This document shows positions 1-8,089 of a DNA stretch of 16,811 nt, piece by piece. The notes under the pieces were generated by a model that saw only the letters and a list, made by a program, of their open reading frames with translations, was not told where the DNA came from and made no database searches. The translations under genes and the position numbers were made by a program. Origin of the DNA: Chloromonas sp. AAM2 (Eukaryota > Chlorophyta > Chlorophyceae > Chlamydomonadales > Chlamydomonadaceae); contig QAXH01006663.1 in assembly GCA_004335635.1 (NCBI GenBank), forward strand, positions 1-16,811, read 5' to 3'. How positions within the stretch are numbered: position 1 is the first letter of the stretch; each line of letters starts with the position of its first letter.

Positions 1-68
1 TTTAGAAGCTGAGTCAGCAAGCCGCTCAAAAATCTTTCGCGGATTACATAAACCTCGGCGACCGGCGA

Positions 69-131
69 CCTGGCGGTAAGACAGACCTATTCACACAAGA
101 ACTGTCCCAGAACTGGCAAACTTCTTTTTTG
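69..131 (-). repeat. Dispersed repeat, copy A
   Basis: Read on the minus strand, an A-rich tract is followed by the core GTTTGCCAGTTCTGGGACAG. Homology to the copy at 11342-11401 continues about 30 nt past the core, to the motif CGCCAGG, with two mismatches and one 2-nt indel. The element type is unknown. Read the other way it ends in a T run, which could be a Pol III terminator or a retroposon tail. Confidence 0.75.
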
Positions 132-434
132 TTGATACTGTGTTGAGTTAACTAGTGCACTGCGTGACCCACGACAATCCTGTGCTGGAATCAGTCCTAA
201 GCACGCCCACGTACGCAGTATTTCAAGACATGAACCGTTGAACTGGCTCAACTGACTCAATATGTTACAACACCAAGCAGACGCGCCTCGACAAACTGAA
301 TGTCAATCATTTCGCTTGCATAGACCACTATCTTTAGCGGTACATTGACACCAATCGCCTGGACAACAGTAGTGTATCCACCAGACCTGGTTTCTGCATT
401 AGGTGTCTTTGGGATGCAAGGTGCAGATGACAGC

Positions 435-502
435 CTTGACTACAAAGGACAGTCACGAGGTCTTGACTACAATTGTTCTACAAACCACAGTCACGAGGTC
501 TT
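435..502 (+). repeat. Short imperfect direct repeats
   Basis: The 10-mer CTTGACTACA occurs at 435-444 and 462-471. The 16-mer ACAGTCACGAGGTCTT occurs at 449-464 and 487-502. Together they look like a diverged local tandem duplication with a unit of about 27-38 nt. Confidence 0.7.
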
Positions 503-667
503 CAAGGAAATTGACAGGCTGCCAGCCAACAAAACACAACAGCAATCCAAACAACGCACACCATGACATAGGAAATTCAACCCGCAACGAGTGGCTCTGT
601 CACTGCCATTAATGTGCCAATAAAATGCTTGTTGCATTTGATGAATGTTTCGCCTCAGGGCATACAA

Positions 668-672
668 TTACA
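668..672 (-). terminator. Candidate TGTAA poly(A) signal of gene A
   Basis: On the minus strand TGTAA lies about 180 nt after the stop codon of gene A. TGTAA is the usual polyadenylation box of chlorophycean green algae. The assignment rests on this pentamer and its position only. Confidence 0.4.
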
Positions 673-849
673 AGGCCCAAGCCACTGGTGGCAATGATCG
701 CCTGTTCTGTAAAGCTACCTAACACTTCCTGCCTGACACTGCCTCCTGTGTCACGTGGGTGCTGCTGCTCTCCATGCGCCACTAATCTCGCCGGTGACCG
801 CTTGTGGCTCGAGCCCAAACCTGATATGCCACTCAGTTCACCCAGGTCA

Positions 850-2894
850 TCATTCCTTGTCTTGCTGCTTCTTCTCTTCCTCATCCATCGCCTTGCTGAG
901 TGCCTGTCGCTCGGCCCACGCGTTGTAGCCCAGCCCACCGGCTAGGACTACGTACAGCAGGTCCTGGGCGGAGGCGGGCTGACCGCTGCCCACATCTGAA
1001 AGGACAGGGAAAATCCTGAGTTCAAGAACACCATGACGCTGCAGCAAACGGAAATGTGCTTTTATCACATAGGGCACCAGTAATCGCGTTGAAGAAGGCA
1101 TGACCTGCCGGCTGCTGATTGTTCACATGCAAAGTTGTTGAGACTTGGCTCAAAGGCTACAAACCAAGGGACTGGATGAGGCCATGAATCTCTGGCATAG
1201 GCACGCTTGCCATCAGGGTGCAACCAAACGGCCAGGCACGGTCAGGTAGTTGCACGAGCTGAGAATGGCGAGCGACAGCATTGGCGTGCAAGAGGCCTTC
1301 CACAGCGACCTGAGTGTGGTCCTACCCACGTGGTTTACCTGATGCCACGACATAGAGCAGTACTAGTGTCAGGTACGTAAATATGTACAGGCGCAGCGGG
1401 CTGTGCACCTCCTTAACTGCAGGGGCCTGGATGTCACTCCGCAGCTGCTGAACCACCTGTAACACAGGCAGAGCGGGGATTGGTTGGAGCTGAGTCTGAA
1501 GCCTTTCGGGTGGACTTCAAGGTCTACAAGATGTGTGCTCGCTTTGCGGTAGTCCGTCCGTTCACGCATCGGTTGCCTGGGAATGATCTGCACCTGAGCT
1601 AGCCCTGGAAAAGCATATGGTTGAGTACGGCTTGGAATAGACTTCGTGGACTTAACATGTGGATAACATTTCAGTCACTGAGTCCACTGAGTGGATAACA
1701 TTTCAGCTACAAAGATTAATGCCCAATTTGTTCAGAGCACACCAAAAAGATGAAGGTAATGGTGGCTTTGTTATGTATGCTGTACGTCAACCTGCATTGC
1801 CAGCAAACCAGCCACCTGCCTGTGGGTCGACTAGCGTCTTTTTCTTGGCCTTGCCTCCCCCTTGTTGGCCCGTCTGGCCCCCCTCCTGCACCTCCTGCTC
1901 AGGCGCTTTGTAGAGCTGCTTAAAGAACAGGCCGCTGTTCTGCTGGTTGGCACTGCGGGTTTCAAAGTCTATGAGGTCTCGCTGATCCGCCTGCAATCGA
2001 GCACTCACATGGTAGCAGAAGTAAGGAAAAGCTAGTAAGACCATGTAGCGCGTTAGTCATAGACACTGGCGTTGCACAAACATGCACCGTGGGCATGCAC
2101 ATGAATTGACATTGAGATAACAGATTGCTAGAATATGAAAGACATGGCTCCCCTGCCAGGGGCAATTGGTTGCCACATACGAAACAGACATGGCCCGTGC
2201 AATGCATGGTCAGTGCGCCACTGACTGAGCTCGCTGTTGTGCAGTGTGTGTGTTACCTTGTCAAGGCACACACCTGCAGCTGGTCCCTTATCCCCTGGAT
2301 CTCATCGTCTAGTTCCTTGAACTGTGCTAGTGTGTCGGCCTGCAAAGAGAGCAAGCAGGGGTGCCTGGAACATGCTGGTGCGGGCAGCCTGCTCGTGACC
2401 TGCCTGGGTCATACCACATTGTAGCATGGCCCTGAATAATTGCACGGACGTACAAGTCCACAACGTACCAGGGAAGATCCGCTGGCAAGCTCCATTCTCA
2501 ATTTGTCAAGCTCAAGCTCCTTTTGAAACTCCTCGACTAGCTACGCACAAGGGTTGCAACACGGGTTGTTCAAATGAGTGTCCGGCCCAGCCCGGTGCAG
2601 CAGTGTCTTCTCGGCACCCACCTCCTCTCCTATCAGCTTGATGTTCTCCTTGCGCTCTTCCAAGTCTTTCCTCACATCCTCGCGAATCTTTGCTTTGGCG
2701 AGTTCCAATTGCAGCATGTCTACAAGCGACTCCTGTACCCTAGAGTCGCCGGCATCAAATGGTTGTTGTGCGCGGCAGATCGATAGCTTTTGCCTGACTA
2801 CCAACGACGTGTTGGGCGTGCTGGCGAGACAGTGACGAGGCTGGCAGACATTCCGAAATGTCCGCCCACAGCTGCAAGGCGCATTTGTCTTCAT
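850..2894 (-). CDS. Gene A: putative plastid-targeted coiled-coil protein with two C-terminal membrane segments
   Basis: Seven exons on the minus strand: 2894-2622, 2540-2469, 2339-2274, 1990-1792, 1598-1528, 1456-1339 and 995-850. They join in one frame (945 nt, 314 residues) and end in TGA. Residues 1-43 are poor in acidic residues and rich in Cys, Arg, Ser and Thr, ending near LSICRA, as in a chloroplast transit peptide. Residues about 50-150 are Lys/Glu/Leu-rich heptads (for example ELAKAKIREDVRKDLEERKE), predicting a coiled coil. A Gly/Gln/Lys-rich linker follows at about 165-200. Two hydrophobic segments lie at about 249-266 (LYIFTYLTLVLLYVVAS) and 279-295 (LLYVVLAGGLGYNAW), before a charged tail. 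I infer a plastid membrane protein with a long coiled-coil domain; I do not recognise the family. Uncertain joins: the exon 4 donor could be at 1816 instead of 1792, and the exon 5 donor at 1516 instead of 1528; both alternatives keep the frame. The gene shares its 149-bp upstream spacer with gene B. Confidence 0.8.
1659..1706 (+). repeat. 16-bp direct repeat in a gene A intron
   Basis: GTGGATAACATTTCAG occurs exactly at 1659-1674 and again at 1691-1706, a 32-nt period. It lies in the intron between exons 4 and 5 of gene A. The segment between the copies also repeats CACTGAGT/CACTGAG, so it looks like a two-unit tandem duplication. Confidence 0.85.
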
Positions 2895-3043
2895 GGCGTT
2901 TGACTTTTTGAATATGACAGTGTGCTTAGAATGCAGAACACTTGCGGGTAGGGTTTTGCGGGCGTTACTGGAGTCGCCCGGCGTTTGCTTTTTGAAATCT
3001 ACGCATAATTTTCTGTACCAGTCTTGAATACGAGCTGGAAAAG
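2895..3043. promoter_or_regulatory. Bidirectional promoter spacer between genes A and B
   Basis: Only 149 bp separate the start codon of gene A (minus, 2894) from that of gene B (plus, 3044), so both promoters and 5' leaders must lie here or overlap the neighbouring gene. It contains two near-identical direct copies of a GGCGTTTG-(A)-CTTTTTGAA motif at 2895-2912 and 2980-2996, which are candidate shared binding sites. I see no clear TATA box. Confidence 0.6.
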
Positions 3044-5596
3044 ATGCACGTCATCTGCAGCCGCATTGGCATCAGGACGCTCACCAGCCCGGCGTGTGCT
3101 AAAGGCACTCCTCCTCAGGCTTTGCGTGCTGGTGGAGCACTGGGGTCCAGGTGAGACTGCGGCCTACAGAGCGCGACACGATGTAGAAAATTGCGGCAAA
3201 TCTGGGCAATTCGCCGGGACACAGATACTGCAGATTGCCCACCACAGACTGCATCACTGGCGTGGCACCGGGCAGGTGGACGCTGCCTTGCTCCCCGACA
3301 CTTATTCACCTCCAAGCCTGCTAGTTGGTTTGCATTATGATGAACAGAGCGTTGTGCTGAGGGACTTGCGGCTTCTGGAAACGCGCGTTGCATGTCTTGC
3401 TCCATGGGCTGGTTGCCGTCACACATGATTGTAGGCTCGTCAACACGAAAGCTGCTTCTGCAGACGCCAAGACACTAGTCACTGAACCTGCCGCTCCTGA
3501 GAAACAGAGCCCCATGGCTCCTCAGAGCAACTCCAAAGACGATGTGAAGGGAGACATGCTCAAGCCTAGCGTGGTCAACACAAGCTGGGTGAGAATCAGT
3601 GGGACACATATATGCCTAGTTTGGACCTGTCTTAGAACCTGGCTCTGCCAATCTTCAGGTTGAGCGAGTATTCCACACTGCTAGAAGCTCACATGAGGCA
3701 CGAGTGAAGCAGTCTTAGTTGAACTTCATCTCTGCAATCCAATCTGGCATCAGCCAGTCTTATCTTTCGTATGCAATTTATCTCCGTGCGTGACATGCAT
3801 CTCCATGCGCCCATGCAGGTGCGCACGGCAGCCATGGTGGGTGCAGTGGCAGCTGCAGCCGGTAGCTCAGCGGTTCTGCCTGCACGCCTGAACGCCTTCA
3901 TGCACGTGCTCGCGTATGGAGTGTGGCTGGGAAGCAACATCTGGTGGGTGCAAGCTTTAAGGGCAGTAAGTTGGTGCTGGAAGGCAGGCTCAGTGGATGC
4001 AGGATCCACTACCACAATCATATTAAATGGCAGATTGAACCAACGCAGCAGGCCATTTGCACTTAAGGCAAAGGGCGTAGTACTTTTGAAGGCACTCATC
4101 ATCAGCCAGTTGTAATCAGGAGGGAGCTGGCAACTATCTCCACTTGTCACAAAACCAGCCCGGTGGCAGAAGGGTGCTTGTCATGTGGGCAGCTTGTGAT
4201 TGACACGTGCGGTGGCAGCATCAGACTTAGGCCGTCTAAACCAGGGTTATGTTATTCTGAATCAGTGGTTTTGCTGCCTGTCTCCCAGGAACACATTCTT
4301 CGTGGGCCTGACCATGTTCAAGAACATGCCACGCCAGATGTTCGGTCGTGTGCAGTCGCACCTGTTCCCTAAGTGAGTATCAAATCATCACTCACTCCAT
4401 CATCCCTGCATCTGACAAGATGTGAATTTGAGCCCTTGTCAAGGAGGAGCGCGCCAGCAGTCAGTGGTGACTTGGCATGCTTACGACAAAAATTAGGAAC
4501 ACCTTGCTGCTCAACACGATTTGGCTGGACGACCATGGCCGACATAGCACCTTTCACAATTGTCCTGAGTTATTCAAGCCTTGATAAAAAGATAACTCAG
4601 CCGCAGGAATTTCCACCTGCGCCTTCTTTTACACATGCCGTGTCACCTCACTTTGCTCTGCTCAGGTACTTTGCGTTGACCACAGCCTGCAATGTGCTAG
4701 TGCTGGGTTCCCTTGTGCTGGGCACCTCTGGACCAGTGCCTGTGGCTGCCACCGTCACTCTCGGCGTGGCCCTGGCGGCATCACTGTTCAATGCGGTGTG
4801 GCTGGAGCCCATTGCCACAAAGCTCATGTTCCAGCGGTAAGCCGCTGCAGCAGGGCATTTCACCTGTGTGTTTATCAACCAGTAGGCAAGCCACTGCAGC
4901 TACATCACTCGTTCCAAGCAACTAGGCAAGGCAGTCTCGCTTCAGCACAAAGTGTTGTTGAACTTCATGACCAGTTGAAATGTTGTGATGTTTGCGGCAA
5001 CGTTCATCTTTCCGCCAAATGCTGACTTTGGCAGCAGGGTGATGATGTTGCCCTTCAAAGGGTCAGATGAGGTGCAGCTCAGGCCAAGCCAGTCTGAAAC
5101 TACGTCAGCTTGGCTAGCACATGTGTGTTCCGCATCATGCAGCGGATCCTCTATGTCGCATGTCCTGTGTGGGTGTGGCACAGGTACGACATTGAGAACA
5201 AGGCGGACAAGACAGAGGAAGACAAGACCCAGGTGAGCGCGGAGGGCCCACAGGGCTGGCAATTACGAGGTGCATGGGCAAGACTGTATGGCTGGCAGGG
5301 TCCTCATGGCAGGTCAAAGTTTGTCACCAGCCAAACTGATACCGTTTGAATTGGCTGTGAACAATGAGTCATCGCCCTTCATGCCTGTCAATCGTTGCTG
5401 CATGCCTGCCAGTATTCTGCCAGTTTTTCCTTTCAGCTAACGCTGCTGCTGCTGTGTGCCCTCAATCAACTCTCAGATCGCGGTCCTTTACAAGCAGTTT
5501 GGCAAGTGGCACGGCATCTCCTCGCTACTCAACCTCATCATCACATGCGCGGCGCTGTCACACGGATGGTACCTGGCGGGCGCAGTTACTCTCTAA
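3044..5596 (+). CDS. TMEM205: Gene B: TMEM205-like (DUF4149) membrane protein
   Basis: Eight exons: 3044-3150, 3234-3275, 3435-3588, 3819-3943, 4289-4372, 4666-4836, 5184-5232 and 5477-5596. Phases agree at all joins (852 nt, 283 residues, TAA stop). The C-terminal 160 residues have the TMEM205 layout. A first membrane segment at about 125-152 contains AYGVWLGSNIW. A loop with MPRQMFGRVQSHLFPKYF follows at 156-173. Two hydrophobic segments span about 174-220, and the second ends with NAVWLEPIATKLMFQR. A charged loop (DIENKADKTEEDKTQ) precedes QFGKWHGISSLLNL and a last membrane segment. Family members are four-pass membrane proteins; human TMEM205 has been linked to cisplatin resistance, but the core function is unclear. 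The extra 100 N-terminal residues are Arg/Ala/Ser/Thr-rich at first (SRIGIRTLTSPACAKG), suggesting import into plastid or mitochondrion, then a polar linker. The start is the first ATG of an exon opening 107 nt before a good donor; upstream exons are not excluded. Confidence 0.88.
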
Positions 5597-5959
5597 CATC
5601 TTCATTTAAATGTCATAATTTTTATCTCAGCCGGCGTGGTCACGCCCTGTGCTGCCCTTCATGCGTGCACATGGGGAAAAAGGGACTGCATAGCCGATGG
5701 CAGCCCTGACTTGAGCAGGTATTCAAACAAGCACGCACATTCAACAGAAATGGACGTGTGAAGCAGCATCAAGAGTTGAGTTTGCGAGCAGTCTGTTCAT
5801 GAGAGCTGTTTATTTGTTCATATTGAGATATTCTCTTATCCTTGTAGATGAACTGTTGAAGTCACGTGAAGGGCAAGCTGGACACATGGCTTGAGATGGT
5901 ACGAAATAATGACGTCATACTTGACACCGACCATTACTTACTGCGCAAGCGGCAGCTCA

Positions 5960-5964
5960 TGTAA
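5960..5964 (+). terminator. Candidate TGTAA poly(A) signal of gene B
   Basis: This is the first TGTAA on the plus strand downstream of the gene B stop that I could find, about 360 nt after it. A second lies at 6096-6100. Which one is used, if either, cannot be told from the sequence. Confidence 0.3.
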
Positions 5965-6038
5965 GCATCAGTCAGCCCGTGAACTGTGCCGGCACTCAGT
6001 ATGACTATCCTGTCTGGTTCTAGATGTTTCACATTTGG

Positions 6039-6142
6039 TTTTCCCTCCCTCCCTCCCTCGCCCCCGCAGAGCAGTCCTCCCCGGACTGAAGGCCATGTAA
6101 ACAAGAACAACAACAACATCACACACACACGCGCGCACACAG
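6039..6142 (+). repeat. Microsatellite cluster: CCCT, AAC and CA/CG runs
   Basis: A (CCCT)n tract lies at about 6039-6060. After a short spacer come (AAC)n and then (CA)n/(CG)n runs at about 6102-6142. These are simple-sequence repeats in the 3' flank of gene B. Confidence 0.9.
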
Positions 6143-6369
6143 GCTCATAACCCGTGCAAGGGTGGGCGCTAAAGCACTGCTTTTCTCTGACAGATTACAT
6201 TCAAGATGAGGTTCCCAGCAGGTTGTTTTAGATCGTGCGCACTGCTCTCCTTTATACGTCCGTTTGCTTCGCTTCCGCTCTCTGCGATCTTATGTGGCAC
6301 GATCACCAAGCCACAACACTCTGGTTACAGTGGGACAGGCTGGCATTGGTCGATTGAATTGCAAAAAGT

Positions 6370-6417
6370 GATGCAAGGATCTGATGCAAGGATGATGCAA
6401 GGATCTGATTCAAGAAT
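6370..6417 (+). repeat. Four-unit tandem repeat, unit about 13 nt
   Basis: Units begin at 6370, 6383, 6394 and 6407. The basic unit is GATGCAAGGATCT; the second lacks the last two bases and the fourth is diverged. It is a short minisatellite in noncoding DNA. Confidence 0.85.
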
Positions 6418-6790
6418 GGTTTTCAAAATAAGGATGTTGGTTTGATAGTTGATCCACAAACCTTGTACACAGCCAGAGGCTTGAGTGAATCAGTTTGTTT
6501 ACGCACTCTTCATTGAGCACTACAGGTCCATGGTGACTTGGGATGCACTGCCACCTGCCCTGCTGGTTCTCCGGGCCGATCGCGGGCAGAGCAAATAGAT
6601 CGGCCGTCCAGGTTTGCACCGCGTTCTTCAAGGCGATGCTCAGCTTAGCCACAGCACTAGTAGTACGTATTCGCTTGGGATGCGTCAAGCCAGCCCTTTT
6701 CAGTTTTCTGCAAATGGCGGAAGGAACAGATTTGCACCTTTAAGTCCTTGGGGACACCCTCCATGAATACAGCATCAAACCGTTGATCAG
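6410..6790 (-). pseudogene. Possible decayed coding sequence (retroelement-like?)
   Basis: On the minus strand two overlapping open frames run head to tail. One, at about 6758-6640, contains FDAVFMEGVPKDLKVQ and ends in a stop. The other, at about 6688-6410, contains IALKNAVQTWTADLFALPAI. Joining them would need a frameshift, and no splice pair joins them to neighbours. The composition is protein-like and faintly recalls gag-type regions of retroelements, but no diagnostic motif (zinc knuckle, protease, reverse transcriptase) is present. It may equally be chance. Confidence 0.2.
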
Positions 6791-7097
6791 CTTACTGGAT
6801 GTCTCCTGCTCTCCGTGGCATCATTTGTTGTCCACTGTAAGCACCTGTCTGTGCTCCAGGCCGGCAGCAGAAAGGGTTTCGTTTGAACTTGGCACCTCCT
6901 GCGCAGCAGTCACAGGTTCAACGGACACAGGGCACGTTAGAAATGCAGACGTGCGTCAGACAGGGGTTCATGTGGGGCTGCACTAAAAGCAGCCACGTGC
7001 TCAACAACGCAGCCGGAGGCAGACAACCGAGCTGCCGTCACAGACGAGGCAGAGGAAGGCACAGCAGAAACTGAGTCAGGCCTGACAGGGTGCCAAG

Positions 7098-7184
7098 TGA
7101 TTACCGGCCAACAGGAGAACTGTTACCTCTCTGGCGACACACACACAACATGTGCCCTGTGTGTACCTATCCACGCCAGTCAGC
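7098..7184 (+). repeat. 87-bp dispersed repeat, copy 1
   Basis: This stretch, from TGATTACCGGCCAACAGG to CACGCCAGTCAGC, is repeated almost exactly at 9264-9363. Apart from a 13-nt internal duplication in the other copy I count only two substitutions. This copy lies in intergenic DNA. Confidence 0.92.
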
Positions 7185-8017
7185 GAAGACTTTTCATATT
7201 TCAGCATTTCAGCATTTCATGTGTCCTTTCTGGCAAGGAAAGCAACTGCTCATTCTTCGTCCATGCAGCCGTCCATACAGCCTATGCATCTCTGACCATG
7301 CTCTCACCTTGCGAGGGAACTGAGTGTGCACAGCAATGCTCCCAGCAGGTAACTGATGCACGTGGGTGAGGAAACTGCATAGCACCCAGCGGGACACACT
7401 CAGTCAGGACCTTGGGCCTTGCGGATGGCATAGCATGGGGTGTGCATGGACTGCTAACATCGGTAGGAACAGACAGAAAGAGACGTGCATCGTCCGTTGC
7501 AGCGAGAGAATCTAGCAAGCCGCGTGGTCACAGGTGCTCTCTGAGTCCAATGCAGGTAATCAGTGGCCAGGCCAGGCCTTCTCACTGAAACCACAGTCAG
7601 CTTGCAGTGGCAACCCGTGGTGTGTTCTCTGACCTGTATATCTGTGATGTAGGCATGGTGCTGCTGAAGCGGCGCATCACACGTGAGCCGCCGGGTAGAC
7701 GGAACGCAAGCTCAATGACACCTGCGGCCGGTGAGGGTCAAGTGTACAGAACATGGACCAGGGCGCGCAGTTCCGTGCAGATGGGTTGGGTTTGAAGGAG
7801 TAACATTTAAGAACAAGGAACCAGGGTCCAGTTCAATGCAAGCTTCAGTGGCCACTGGGAAGCGCTGATTCAAAAACATGTGGCAAGCCACAGCAAGCTC
7901 ACATGTCCTGCTTAACGTAAAGACTATGGCCAATCCGTCTATCTAAGCCTATACATCGCCTTTTTGAGAACACGTGTCCTTCCGTTGTTTACCCACGTAC
8001 CAGGCATAACCCGTGCT

Positions 8018-8040
8018 TGTGCATGTGCATGTGTATGTGC
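8018..8040 (+). repeat. GTGCAT microsatellite
   Basis: A short run of GTGCAT/GTGTAT hexamers lies just below the stop codon of gene C, in its presumed 3' untranslated region. Confidence 0.7.
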
Positions 8041-8089
8041 AGCAGTATATATCAAGCAGTATGGCACAAGTGCATCATTGTGCAGGACA

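Larger units (their letters stand above)
1..849. other. Gene-poor left flank
   Basis: I find no convincing exon here. Open frames at 345-612 and 625-945 lack exon-like composition and splice context, and the latter is the opposite-strand shadow of gene A's last exon. The stretch holds a dispersed repeat copy near 69-131, a short duplicated segment at 435-502, and the probable 3' untranslated region and poly(A) signal of gene A (minus strand, below 850). Confidence 0.6.
5597..8089. other. Convergent intergenic region between genes B and C
   Basis: About 2.5 kb lies between the stop codons of two converging genes. It should hold both 3' untranslated regions. It also holds two microsatellite blocks near 6039-6142, a 13-nt tandem repeat at 6370-6417, one copy of an 87-bp dispersed repeat at 7098-7184, and open but frame-broken stretches on the minus strand at 6410-6790. 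I find no exon chain with consistent splice sites. I also see no TGTAA on the minus strand within about 700 nt below the gene C stop. Confidence 0.6.

Noticed and set aside
3689..4150. 153-residue minus-strand open frame
   Set aside because: It is antisense to the membrane-segment exon of gene B and its introns, and has no splice or domain support.
7209..7933. Minus-strand frames read as a possible Ser/Pro-rich gene
   Set aside because: No splice-consistent chain could be built, and the frames are interrupted by stops and by the 87-bp repeat. They were left as unannotated intergenic DNA.
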